Source: Amphibacillus sp052055485
GTDB lineage: Bacteria; Bacillota; Bacilli; Bacillales; Amphibacillaceae
DNA: 64,000 bases
Direction of reading: 5' to 3'
Assembly (NCBI RefSeq): GCF_052055485.1
Contig: NZ_CP197171.1
Location: 2,046,001 to 2,110,000 of the forward strand
This document shows, one piece after another, positions 25,365 through 33,993 of the stretch. The position numbers were made by a program, and so were the translations under genes. Each line of letters begins with the position of its first letter. The first letter of the stretch is position 1. The notes under the pieces are model-generated. The model searched no databases. It saw only the letters and a list, made by a program, of their open reading frames with translations, and was not told the origin of the DNA.

Positions 25365-26087
25365 CTAACGATTCATCGTTAAATAGAACTTGTATTTATC
25401 AGCTCTATACGAGCTTTTAACAAACTCTATCGGAGTTTGGTTTATAAGATAGGAAGTTCGATACATCAATAAAATGGGATCATTTTTTTTAATTTTTAAA
25501 TATTTAATTTCATCTTTATTGGCTGTAGATGCCTCAATTGATTGGTGACCATGATGAATTTTTAATTGTCGGTTTTCTTCCAGAAAAGTATAAAATGATT
25601 GATTAAAATCAGTTTCATCCATATCACCCACAAGATTTTTGGGTGTATAGATAGTTTCAAGGGCAATCGGTTCTTCATCTGCTAATCGCAAACGTTTAAT
25701 TTGGTAAACACACGCTCCAGCATTAATTGCTAAGGCTTCTGCAATTTTAACTGAACAAGCCATTTGATCGATACTAATGAGTTTGCTGGAAGGGTTAAGC
25801 TCACGATTACGCATATCTTCGCTAAAACTAGTTAATTTAGTTAAATCTTGTTCAATTTTTTGTTCTGCAATAAATGTCCCTCGCCCTTTTTGGCGATATA
25901 ATAAGCCTTCTGTAACCATATTATTAATTGCCTGTCTAACTGTCATTCGACTGATTCCATAAGTTTCGGCATATTCTCGTTCAGATGGGATTGCCTCACC
26001 AGGCATGAGTTCTTCTGATTGAATTTTTTTCTTGATCATTTCTTCGAGTTGATAATAAATTGGAATAGGTGATTGTTTATCGATCAT
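25365..26087 (-). CDS. nagR: GntR-family regulator, HutC subfamily (NagR/YvoA-like)
   Basis: A 240-residue repressor. N-terminal winged HTH: PIPIYYQLEEMIKKKIQSEEL, MPGEAIPSEREYAETYGISRMTVRQAI, GLLYRQKGRGTFIA. The C-terminal UTRA effector domain shows VYQIKRLRLADEEPIALETIY and DPILLMYRTSYLINQTPIEFVKSSYRADKYKF. NagR binds GlcN-6-P or GlcNAc-6-P type effectors. An ATG at 26102 is in frame, but GAGGGAC precedes the ATG at 26087. The two nearby PTS operons on the opposite strand carry a common 12-bp operator core, so this regulator most likely controls both. The effector is inferred from the family. Confidence 0.9.
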   Translation of the reverse strand: MIDKQSPIPIYYQLEEMIKKKIQSEELMPGEAIPSEREYAETYGISRMTVRQAINNMVTEGLLYRQKGRGTFIAEQKIEQDLTKLTSFSEDMRNRELNPSSKLISIDQMACSVKIAEALAINAGACVYQIKRLRLADEEPIALETIYTPKNLVGDMDETDFNQSFYTFLEENRQLKIHHGHQSIEASTANKDEIKYLKIKKNDPILLMYRTSYLINQTPIEFVKSSYRADKYKFYLTMNR

Positions 26088-26456
26088 AGTCAAGTCCCTC
26101 ATTTATATTTATATAATTCTCAAGTTATCAGTTAACTATAAATACTTGCTTAATTAGTAAAAAACTTTCCAAAGTTAATCTTAAGTTTATTTTAACAAAA
26201 ACACTGTAAAAAGTATAGAAAATAAAGCTAGACCACTAGACATCCTTTGTTCGACAATAATATAGCTATTTCCCGGGAAATAGCTTAGCTCCTAAAAGGC
26301 TGACCTGATTAAGAATTTTAAATTTCATTCTAATATATTCTTTCAAAAGATGAATCAATATGCCAAGAACTGACCAGCTATAGTATTTTAATTAAATCAA
26401 GTGTATCATAGATTAGAGATAAAATTGATTTTTGGATGAAATTTGAGGGATGTATA
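26088..26456. promoter_or_regulatory. divergent control region of nagR and lrgAB
   Basis: Contains the perfect 22-bp palindrome at 26264-26285 and, at about 26226, GCTAGACCACTAGAC, a diverged TAGAC-type motif that might be a weak NagR site. No gene. Confidence 0.4.
26264..26285. other. perfect 22-bp palindrome
   Basis: AGCTATTTCCC followed directly by GGGAAATAGCT. No T tract on either side, so not a typical terminator. It lies about 170 bp upstream of lrgA and about 180 bp upstream of nagR. Confidence 0.7.
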
Positions 26457-26813
26457 ATGAGGAAAATAATAATTATACTTTTACAAGTTGCACTTATTCA
26501 TGTTTTTTTATTAATCGCTATGGGGATCAAGGAATTATTACCGATTCCATTGCCAACAACAATCATTGGACTCTTGTTATTATTCTTTGCTTTATATTTT
26601 AAATTGATAAAATTAGAGTGGGTTGAGCAAGGGGGGCGTTGGTTAATGGCTGAATTATTATTGTTTTTTGTTCCGTCAACTGTGGGGATTGTTAATTATC
26701 AAGAATTGGTAAGTATGCAGGGGATTTGGCTCATGCTGATCATATTCTTGAGCACAGTTATTGTACTTGGGACGACAGGAGCTATTGTGCAGCGTTTTGG
26801 TGTGAGTAAATGA
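26457..26813 (+). CDS. lrgA: CidA/LrgA family membrane protein
   Basis: A 118-residue protein with four hydrophobic segments and the family sequence LPIPLPTTIIGLLLLFFAL and LLFFVPSTVGIVNY. Members were described as holin-like regulators of murein hydrolases and, in Bacillus, as part of a pyruvate transporter (PftA/YsbA). A start at 26436 is in frame, but TTTGAGGGATG stands before the ATG at 26457. The stop overlaps the start of lrgB (ATGA). No LytST pair is found next to it. Confidence 0.9.
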   Translation: MRKIIIILLQVALIHVFLLIAMGIKELLPIPLPTTIIGLLLLFFALYFKLIKLEWVEQGGRWLMAELLLFFVPSTVGIVNYQELVSMQGIWLMLIIFLSTVIVLGTTGAIVQRFGVSK

Positions 26814-27502
26814 TTGACATTATATTAATTACTCTCTTGACAATTGGCTTATATCGCTTAGTTAAAGCACTCGAAAGATCGTTTCCCATTTTACTTTTTC
26901 AACCACTAATTCTGACACCTATTTTAATTATCTTGACTCTTTCATTATTAGATATATCAGTGGAACAATATGAGCAAGGAGCAAAGCTTTTAACACATAT
27001 GCTTGGTCCAGCAACGATCGCATTTGCTATTCCTGTTTATAAGCATTTTGATACGGTAAAAAAATACCTTGGCTTGATACTTGTCAGCACTTTTATTGGT
27101 TCATTTGTTGCTATTTTTTCAACTTTTTTACTTGGAGTGATATTTAGACTCGAGGATCATTTAGTGGTTAGCTTATTACCACGATCGATCACGACACCGC
27201 TTGCCATTGAAGTGTCTACGGAAATTGGCGCTGTACCAGCGTTAACCGTTATATTTGTTATTATAACCGGAGTACTGGGTGGCTTATTTGCACCAAAGAT
27301 TTTTCGTCTTTTACAAATTGAGACCTCAATGGCAAGAGGATTAGCGCTAGGAATGGCTGCACATGCAGTTGGAACCAATCGGGCATTAACATATGGTGAA
27401 GAAGCGGCCACTTATTCTACCTTGGCTATGATTTTTGCTGGGATTATAACAACTAGCTTAGGCTTAACACTCTTGCCTTGGTTGTACAGTTTAATATCAT
27501 AA
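26810..27502 (+). CDS. lrgB: CidB/LrgB family membrane protein
   Basis: A 230-residue partner of LrgA with seven or more hydrophobic segments. Family blocks: PILLFQPLILTPILIIL, MLGPATIAFAIPVYKHFDTVKKY, LLPRSITTPLAIEVSTEIGAVPALTVIFVIITGVLG and GMAAHAVGTNRALTYGEEAATYSTLAMIFAGI. It is co-translated with lrgA through a 4-base overlap. Proposed roles of the pair are pyruvate exchange or control of autolysis. Confidence 0.93.
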   Translation: MIDIILITLLTIGLYRLVKALERSFPILLFQPLILTPILIILTLSLLDISVEQYEQGAKLLTHMLGPATIAFAIPVYKHFDTVKKYLGLILVSTFIGSFVAIFSTFLLGVIFRLEDHLVVSLLPRSITTPLAIEVSTEIGAVPALTVIFVIITGVLGGLFAPKIFRLLQIETSMARGLALGMAAHAVGTNRALTYGEEAATYSTLAMIFAGIITTSLGLTLLPWLYSLIS

Positions 27503-27579
27503 ACAGCGACTTTGATAGACTATAGAGCCACTTTCACATGTTGCTGACCATGATTATGATTAGTTAGTTACAGGCTGGG

Positions 27580-28683
27580 TTACTGTTCATTTGAAAGTTT
27601 TACCACAGCTTCTACCTTCTCTGAAAGCTGATCAATTTGTTTATTAAAAGCGCTTGGATCTAGGTTGTGGTGATATATAGCGTCGATCCCATGACTAGCT
27701 TCAAGTGCTTTTGCGAGAAGGGCTGTTCCATGCTGAATAAAATACTTATATTGGATCGTTAAACGAGAAATCTCGTCGTGATATTTTTCATCTGTTCCTG
27801 AGGCGATGGTTGTTTGATATAAATCAATAAGTTGATCACCATGGCGACTGGGTTCATATTCATGTGGGGCAGTACTGTCAAATACTGCTATTCCTAACTC
27901 ACGAATAATCACCATATCGAGACTATCTGGATCAAAACCACAATGATAAATCTCAACTGAATAGTGTCTTTTTTCTGCTTCAGTTACTATTTTCCGCAAT
28001 AAGGTTGATTTGCCTGATCCTGCTCGCCCTTTGATTAAATAACGCTTTTCTAACTGTTCTGTTAGTTGATCAACATAGTCGACCACTCCACCAGCTGTTG
28101 ATGCACCCAAAAAACGTTTGCGAGTAATGGCTTCTCCTTTTTGGCTGGTTTTATTTTTAAATATTTCATCGATTAATTGCTTTGTAATGAGGTCAGCTTT
28201 TTTAAAATCCATCGCCTTAATAAATATTTTTTCAAGCTGATCATGGATCTCAAGTCCAGTTGCGAATGCTTGATGAGCTTCATGAATGTGATGCTCTTTT
28301 TCAAGTTGAACTTTTAAAACTTCCTCTCGACTGGACTGAAGTTTCTCTTGATCAAGGACTGAACTGAAATCAATCAGGTGTTCAACCACACCTAAGGCTT
28401 TCATCGAATAAGACAGGTGTTGAGTTCGATCAATAATAGCACAGCTTAATCGTCGATTAATGACCCCGGTCATGTTCGTTTTATCGATACTATTTAAAAT
28501 TAACTCTATTTTTTCACCACGCGCACGCCACTTTTCAAAAAAAGTTCGAATACATTCTGAGCGTTCTTGTACAGTCGCTCCTTCAATAAAGAAAATATGA
28601 TTAAGCCCAATTAAGTTTGTTGCTAGTAAATCACGGTATCCAGCAGATGTATGGGCGCCAGAAAAATAAATTAGTTGTTCCAC
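27580..28683 (-). CDS. predicted P-loop ATPase (PRK06851-like)
   Basis: A 367-residue cytoplasmic protein with two related halves. The C-terminal half has a clear Walker A, LIKGRAGSGKSTLLR at about 235; the N-terminal half has a degenerate one, FIEGATVQERSECI. A coiled, charged central part (VLKVQLEKEHHIHEAHQAF) links them. I match it from memory to the PRK06851 group of Bacillaceae hypothetical ATPases; the function is unknown. AAGGAGGGAT precedes the ATG. It is convergent with lrgAB and stands alone. Confidence 0.75.
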   Translation of the reverse strand: MEQLIYFSGAHTSAGYRDLLATNLIGLNHIFFIEGATVQERSECIRTFFEKWRARGEKIELILNSIDKTNMTGVINRRLSCAIIDRTQHLSYSMKALGVVEHLIDFSSVLDQEKLQSSREEVLKVQLEKEHHIHEAHQAFATGLEIHDQLEKIFIKAMDFKKADLITKQLIDEIFKNKTSQKGEAITRKRFLGASTAGGVVDYVDQLTEQLEKRYLIKGRAGSGKSTLLRKIVTEAEKRHYSVEIYHCGFDPDSLDMVIIRELGIAVFDSTAPHEYEPSRHGDQLIDLYQTTIASGTDEKYHDEISRLTIQYKYFIQHGTALLAKALEASHGIDAIYHHNLDPSAFNKQIDQLSEKVEAVVKLSNEQ

Positions 28684-29125
28684 ACGAAATCCCTCCTTAA
28701 TTTCACACCATATTAAGTATATGCAAACACTAGATGAATCATGCCAAGATATAAGGAGATTGTTTGTTGCTTGTATATGTTAATTGAAAAATGAACCATT
28801 TTAACAGATATTAAAGTTTTTTGTTAAGGGGAGGGGAACATAGGAGATTAATTTTGAATTAAAACGGGCGGTTATTGAATTATATATTAAAGTTTAACGG
28901 GTCGATATTTTGAGTAGTCTTTATAATATTAGAGGTAGCACTTTATTTTATTCTCAGAAAAAAGTATTTAATAAAAGAATAATTCAGTGAACGACGAAGC
29001 GACTAACTGCTGCTTCGTCGTTTCTTTTTATGATCAGTTATGAATCGGAATTTTAACAGTCACACCATTTGCCTATCCTCACATATAATAAGAAAGAGTA
29101 ATTTATTTACAGGAGGATGATATTT
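28684..29125. other. 442-bp gap with an orphan promoter-terminator pair
   Basis: No coding sequence. It contains a TATAAT at 28922 and a strong terminator at 28990-29030 with no gene between; see the candidate small RNA. Confidence 0.5.
28928..29030 (+). ncRNA. candidate small RNA ending in an orphan terminator
   Basis: A strong intrinsic terminator (stem AACGACGAAGC / GCTTCGTCGTT, 28990-29022, then TCTTTTTA) has no upstream gene on its strand: the nearest gene to the left is on the other strand. A TATAAT box lies at 28922-28927, so a transcript of about 95-100 nt is possible. It could instead be a leader or a relic of a lost gene. Confidence 0.35.
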
Positions 29126-29719
29126 GTGTATTCCTATGGACCATATAACTATCCAATAAACGCAGGATATGCTTATGATGGACGTCAAAATATGGTGAGT
29201 GGGCAAGCGACGTGGACAGATGGTGGTCAAACTACGCAATGTAATATACCTTGGTCACATAATCAATATATGACAGTGGCAGTGAGTAATCAGTCATCCT
29301 ATCAATGTGGGCAGCTAATCAAGGTAGTAAATCCACAGAATGGAAGAGAAGTCCTGGTAACCGTAGTGGATGTAGTGCCGAATGCACCTATTAATAGGCT
29401 GAATTTACATCGAAGAGCATTTGAAGCTTTAGGAGCTAATCTTGGGATGGGTATATTATCTATTCAATTTGAGGTGTCTCCAGACTTAGAACAAGAAAGG
29501 TGGGGGAAATACCTGTTAGAGGTGACACAAGTCGCCTATCCTAATTTTCAAGTAACAGATTATGAGTTAGCTGAGAAAACTCAGCCAGCCCCTAATCAAA
29601 TAAAAGAAGTATATGATTTTATTTTGCAAAATCATACAGAACAAATCAAAGTTCAAGGTACCGTTATTTATAACCCTGAGCTGGATAGATTGATTTCCTT
29701 CAATATTCAAGAACTATAA
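29126..29719 (+). CDS. double-psi beta-barrel (RlpA/expansin-like) protein, DUF3889-like tail
   Basis: A 197-residue protein. The N terminus is rich in Tyr, Gly and Asn (MYSYGPYNYPINAGYAYDG) as in spore surface proteins, with no signal peptide. Residues about 25-115 fit a double-psi beta-barrel: SGQATWTDGGQTTQCN, GQLIKVVNPQNGREVLVTVVDVVP, LNLHRRAFEALGANLGMGILSIQF. The C-terminal part resembles the DUF3889 domain found next to such barrels in Bacilli. The ATG at 29117 touches AGGAGG and is too close; the GTG at 29126 has correct spacing. A spore-coat role is inference. Confidence 0.75.
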   Translation: MYSYGPYNYPINAGYAYDGRQNMVSGQATWTDGGQTTQCNIPWSHNQYMTVAVSNQSSYQCGQLIKVVNPQNGREVLVTVVDVVPNAPINRLNLHRRAFEALGANLGMGILSIQFEVSPDLEQERWGKYLLEVTQVAYPNFQVTDYELAEKTQPAPNQIKEVYDFILQNHTEQIKVQGTVIYNPELDRLISFNIQEL

Positions 29720-29728
29720 AAAGGGGAA

Positions 29729-29775
29729 AAAGACTGTTTCACAATTGATCATTAGATTTTTGAAACAGTCTTTCA
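29729..29775 (+). terminator. terminator after the DPBB gene
   Basis: Perfect 13-bp stem AAAGACTGTTTCA / TGAAACAGTCTTT with a 19-nt loop, then a T-rich run. Confidence 0.9.
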
Positions 29776-29899
29776 TTTCTTAATCTTAGAATACAGACAT
29801 AATGAAGATCAATAAAAGACCGTTCAAAAGGTTTCTTGATTATTGCAGATGTTTCACCAATGACACATGAATGCTTTGGTGATCGAGAACTAGGTAATT

Positions 29900-30100
29900 A
29901 CTGACACCATTTTGAGACTCGGCATAAGAAATATACTTATTCATATGCTGTGATTACTCATTCCACTGAAAAGACTTGATAAACACAGTCCCAAAATCAG
30001 TGGTCAATCAGGAAGGTAATCTAAAATTGCCATGCTCTGGAACTAGGATGCGATGACTCGTCCCACCGAAAGGATTTGTGCATCAAAAACCTCTTGCTGA
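29900..30100 (+). repeat. mosaic intergenic repeat, diverged copy 6
   Basis: Diverged modules: GAGACTCGGCATAAGAAATA with a CTTATTC arm, GTGATTACTCATTCCACTGAAAAG, CTCGTCCCACCGAAAGG, and CTGATTGAAATTCCGTCTTATC. It fills most of the 530-bp gap before pfkA. Confidence 0.6.
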
Positions 30101-30251
30101 TTGAAATTCCGTCTTATCCACTGAAGTGCTTTTCATTGAACTGTTGAACATGCACATATATATGTCAACTTGTAGAATATATGATATACTTAGATGAATT
30201 AAGAAATTTAATTTACTTATTGAGTTTTAGAAATTTAGGAAGGTGATCAGC

Positions 30252-31208
30252 TTGAAAAAAATAGCCATATTAACATCTGGAGGAGACTCTCAAGGAATGA
30301 ATAGTGCAGTTCGTGCGGTAGCAAGAACTGGCTTGGCTAATGGTTTTGAAATATTTGGTATCAGAAAAGGATATAAGGGATTAATTAATAATGATTTTAT
30401 TAAATTAGGTTCCAAAGAAGTGAGTGATATTCTTTATCGCGGAGGAACATTCCTTCAGTCTGCTCGTTCAGCAGAGTTTGAAACTCCAGAGGGACAAGCA
30501 CAAGCTGTAGAGAATTTAAAAGCTAAAGGGATTGATTATCTCGTTGTTATTGGTGGTGACGGGAGTTACAGAGGTGCCCAAGCTCTTGAACGCCATGGGA
30601 TAAAAAGTTTTGGACTTCCTGGAACCATTGATAATGATATTCCATTGACTGATTATACAATTGGTTTTGATACGACATTAAATGTTGTGACCGATGCAGT
30701 TGGAAACTTGCGTGACACGATGAGTAGTCACGAACGTGTTAGTGTGATTGAAGCGATGGGACGGAATTGTGGTGATATCGCTTTACAGGCTGGAATCGCA
30801 AGTGGTGTTGATGCCATTTTGATTCCTGAAATTGAGCCTGATATAAAACAAACAGCAGCAAACATTAAAGAAAGGTTTGAGCGTGGCAAATCACACAGTA
30901 TTGTCATTGTTGCTGAAGGTGCTGGTAAGGCTGAAGATGTTGCTAAACAAATTAAAGAATTGACTGGATTAGATACACGCCCTACTGTTCTTGGTCATAT
31001 CCAAAGAGGAGGTACACCAAGTGCTTTTGACCGCGTCTACTCAAGCCGTTTAGGACATAAAGTCATTGAATTAATACAACAAGGTGTAACGGGAGTAGGA
31101 CTGGGTATGGAAAATAATAAAATCACCTATCACAGCTTTGAAGAAATTTTCAATGCGAAAACGGAAATTAATGAACAGCTTTATCATATTTTTGAAGACC
31201 TAGTTTAA
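30252..31208 (+). CDS. pfkA: ATP-dependent 6-phosphofructokinase
   Basis: Glycolytic enzyme of 318 residues that makes fructose-1,6-bisphosphate. Motifs: LTSGGDSQGMNSAVRAVART, VVIGGDGSYRGA (GDGS type, hence ATP rather than PPi), LPGTIDNDIPLTDYTIGFDT with the catalytic Asp, AMGRNCGDIAL, and LGHIQRGGTPSAFDR. In the first loop the usual Pro of SPGMN is Gln. A GTG at 30243 overlaps the AGGAAGG binding site; the TTG at 30252 gives the conserved MKKIAILTSGGD start and correct spacing. It is not coupled to pyruvate kinase here, unlike in many Bacilli. Confidence 0.94.
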   Translation: MKKIAILTSGGDSQGMNSAVRAVARTGLANGFEIFGIRKGYKGLINNDFIKLGSKEVSDILYRGGTFLQSARSAEFETPEGQAQAVENLKAKGIDYLVVIGGDGSYRGAQALERHGIKSFGLPGTIDNDIPLTDYTIGFDTTLNVVTDAVGNLRDTMSSHERVSVIEAMGRNCGDIALQAGIASGVDAILIPEIEPDIKQTAANIKERFERGKSHSIVIVAEGAGKAEDVAKQIKELTGLDTRPTVLGHIQRGGTPSAFDRVYSSRLGHKVIELIQQGVTGVGLGMENNKITYHSFEEIFNAKTEINEQLYHIFEDLV

Positions 31209-31330
31209 GGTAATTAGATTACCATCGTTCACTTTAAAACAATAAATGACGATGAGTACATCAATTAAAAGAAGTCCAAATGCCATTTTGAAGCAGGTCA
31301 TATACTGCAAAATACTAATTATAAGTGTAA

Positions 31331-31374
31331 AAGCAAAGCCGGCTCTTAACTGAGGTAATCGGCTTTGCTTTTTT
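31331..31374 (+). terminator. terminator after pfkA
   Basis: Perfect 11-bp stem AAGCAAAGCCG / CGGCTTTGCTT with an 18-nt loop, then TTTT. It stands about 120 bp after the stop. Confidence 0.88.
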
Positions 31375-31394
31375 GATTCAATTAGATAGGATGA

Positions 31395-31610
31395 GTTTTC
31401 ACAGATAACCATTCGTAAAAACTCTCATTAATTGAAGTCTCGTTTTATCACAGATAACCGTCCGTAAAACTCCCGCCTCAAAATAGAAGAAAGAAGTAAT
31501 TTTATTTAGGCGGGAGATAACGGACGCTAATGTCCTGAATCACTCAACTAAACATTCAGTGGGAGAAGAGCGAAAACTCCCACTGATTGAAGTTTCGTTT
31601 TATAGATGGT
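31395..31610 (+). repeat. mosaic intergenic repeat, copy 7
   Basis: Two CACAGATAACC(G/A)(T/C)(C/T)CGTAAAA modules in a row, TTGAAGTCTCGTTTTATC, and at the right CTCCCACTGATTGAAGTTTC with GTTTTAT. AGTGGGAG...CTCCCACT forms an inverted repeat. It occupies the gap between pfkA and the chemoreceptor gene. Confidence 0.75.
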
Positions 31611-31654
31611 TATATAAGTAAAAATATATTTGATTTAAAATCTACGCATCAAGA

Positions 31655-33436
31655 TTAGATTTTAAATTGACTCATATTGCTTTCAAGCTGGTTAGCTAAA
31701 TTAGAGAGCTCATCAGCACTTCGTGCGACTTCTTCCATTGAACTATTCGTTTCTTCAGTTGAAGCTGCCGTTTCTTCGACAGCTGCTGCCGATTCTTCTG
31801 AAACAGAAGCAATTTCATCAATGGCGTTGCTCATTTGAGTTGTTTCACTCGTGATGGCAGTTAAATCGGTAACGATAGCTTGAACATTGTTGACCATTTC
31901 AGTAATGCCAAGATTGATTTGCTCAAAGGCTTGTCCGGTATGTTCAATTTGTTTGGTTCCTTCATTTACTTCTTGATAACCATTTTCTAAGGAATGAGCA
32001 ACTTCGCTTGACTCAGATTGAATCTCTGTGATGATTTTTGAAATACCCGTGATTGAATCAGTTACTTGCTCGGCTAGTTTTCGTACTTCATCTGCCACAA
32101 CAGCGAAACCCTTTCCTTCTTCGCCAGCTCTGGCAGCCTCGATGGCGGCGTTAAGTGCAAGTAAATTTGTCTGCTCTGCAATCTCTTTAATGACCGTGAC
32201 AATGTTATCGATTTCTCGAGATTTTTGATCCAGACTTTGAATTTTTGTAAAGGAATCAGCAACGATTTGGTAAATCTGCTTCATCTGTTCAGTTGATTGC
32301 TCAATTTGTTCGGTTCCATTATTACTTAAACTTAATACGTTTTTTGAACCTTCAGCGATAGTTGCTGAATTTTCCCTCGCATGTTTAACATTTTCATTAT
32401 ATTTTTCCATCGTCATGGCTAACTCAGAAGCACTATTGGCTTGTGTTTCACTGCCTGATGATAGTTCTTCCATTGTAGCAGCGATTTGTTCACTCCCTTC
32501 TTTCACTTGATTAGATGTTTGAGATAAGGTATCGCTTTGTATGGTCACTTGGTTTGTCACGGTTTTCACTTGTTCAATCATTGAAGCCAGATTATTTTTC
32601 ATCTGATTGACAGAGGCAGCTAAATCACGAAACTCATCATTACCGCGTGTTTGCACATCAGCACTTGAAAGGTCTCCATTGGCAACACGATCCATCTCAT
32701 CGTGAATAGTTCTTAAATTATAAAGTAATTTTCTTACAAAAATAATGATCAGTACTAATCCAAGTATAGTCGCAGCTGAATTAAGAAAGACATTTTTGAT
32801 AAAAATATCAGATCGAATCATTTTCGTTAAGTAGGTCATATCAAAATCTAATCCAACCACACCAATTATTTCACCGTTAGCATCGGTGATACTTTTGGCT
32901 GTTGTTATGACAGAGCCTCCAGACCCTGTATCAATATATGGATCAGTCCAAATCACTTGGTTAGGTGATTGATAAGCCTCAACATACCAGTCTGATTCTC
33001 GGGGATCATAGCCAGATAAGTCGACCTCACCTTGTGGATTAACATAAAACGCACCATCTGCTGTCCCGATAAATAGATTAAGGATATATTCATCTTCTTG
33101 AACGATTGTTTCGAGGAATTCTTCATAATGTGCGGTCAGTCCCGCTTCATTTGCACTGGGTCGCAGTGAAATATCAAAGGTGCTGTCTGTATCAACATCA
33201 ATTGTTGAGTATTGTGATTGTTCAGACTCGCTAAGTTCCATCAATCTTTGTTCATACTCACTAAATGTCTCCTGATATTTTTTTCCTTGTGCCTCAATGG
33301 CTGTTTTTTCAATCGTTGCTTGTTCAATAATAGCTGTATTTTGGAATAAAATATATCCGATCACACCAGAAGGTACAACGAGCAGAATAACCATGTAGAA
33401 TGGTAACAAATATTTTATTCTTCTAAGCTTTTTCAT
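31655..33436 (-). CDS. methyl-accepting chemotaxis protein with extracellular Cache domain
   Basis: A 593-residue chemoreceptor. TM1 at about 10-30 (YLLPFYMVILLVVPSGVIGYILF), an extracellular dCache-type ligand domain at about 31-205 (LNLFIGTADGAFYVNPQG, DPRESDWYVEAYQSPNQVIWTDPY, VVGLDFDMTYL), TM2 at about 215-235, HAMP to about 285, and the cytoplasmic signalling domain whose tip reads EIAEQTNLLALNAAIEAARAGE and GKGFAVVADEVRKLAEQV. It implies that the organism is motile. The ligand is unknown. It is a single gene; no other chemotaxis gene lies nearby. Confidence 0.95.
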   Translation of the reverse strand: MKKLRRIKYLLPFYMVILLVVPSGVIGYILFQNTAIIEQATIEKTAIEAQGKKYQETFSEYEQRLMELSESEQSQYSTIDVDTDSTFDISLRPSANEAGLTAHYEEFLETIVQEDEYILNLFIGTADGAFYVNPQGEVDLSGYDPRESDWYVEAYQSPNQVIWTDPYIDTGSGGSVITTAKSITDANGEIIGVVGLDFDMTYLTKMIRSDIFIKNVFLNSAATILGLVLIIIFVRKLLYNLRTIHDEMDRVANGDLSSADVQTRGNDEFRDLAASVNQMKNNLASMIEQVKTVTNQVTIQSDTLSQTSNQVKEGSEQIAATMEELSSGSETQANSASELAMTMEKYNENVKHARENSATIAEGSKNVLSLSNNGTEQIEQSTEQMKQIYQIVADSFTKIQSLDQKSREIDNIVTVIKEIAEQTNLLALNAAIEAARAGEEGKGFAVVADEVRKLAEQVTDSITGISKIITEIQSESSEVAHSLENGYQEVNEGTKQIEHTGQAFEQINLGITEMVNNVQAIVTDLTAITSETTQMSNAIDEIASVSEESAAAVEETAASTEETNSSMEEVARSADELSNLANQLESNMSQFKI

Positions 33437-33993
33437 TTAATCATCCCTTTTTTATAATCATTATTATTTATATTTTCGTATTAAAAAAGAAAAAGTGTAA
33501 CTAATTGTCGGATATTGTAGAAAAAATAATCTATACAAATTCTATCATTTCAGCCCAGAGGACTCCTTTCTCAAAAATCCGGTGAGATTTTAGATAGGAA
33601 GAGGATAGATTAATGGGTAATTTTAACTTTTCCACTTGTATTTTCATCTTCTTTAAGGCAAGCTAGGACCAGGAACTTTAGTTCTTGTAAGGGATAGAAA
33701 TCAAATAACTAACTACCAATGAAGAACCGTTTGTAAGTATAGAGATATTGCTTCGCCCCACAGCCATACAAAGAAGTGACTAATGGGAGAGTAGGATTGA
33801 GAGTTTTTAGCACACCAAGTGTCAATTTCACTGATGGTTAGTTAATGGTTATTTTCAAAGTCGACACAGCAGAAAAATTCCGCCTCAAATGTCAGTAAAA
33901 ATGAAGTAGCGAGAGTATTTATTCGCATAAAGATAAGGCTAAATGGTAAGTATTCGTGTATACTAGAATGAGAATTTGGTAGGAGGTGTAAGT
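33437..33993. other. 557-bp gap without recognised content
   Basis: Between the divergent chemoreceptor and ATP-grasp genes I see no coding sequence, terminator or clear repeat copy, apart from a short CCGCCTCAAA shared with the repeat at 31395-31610. Confidence 0.5.
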
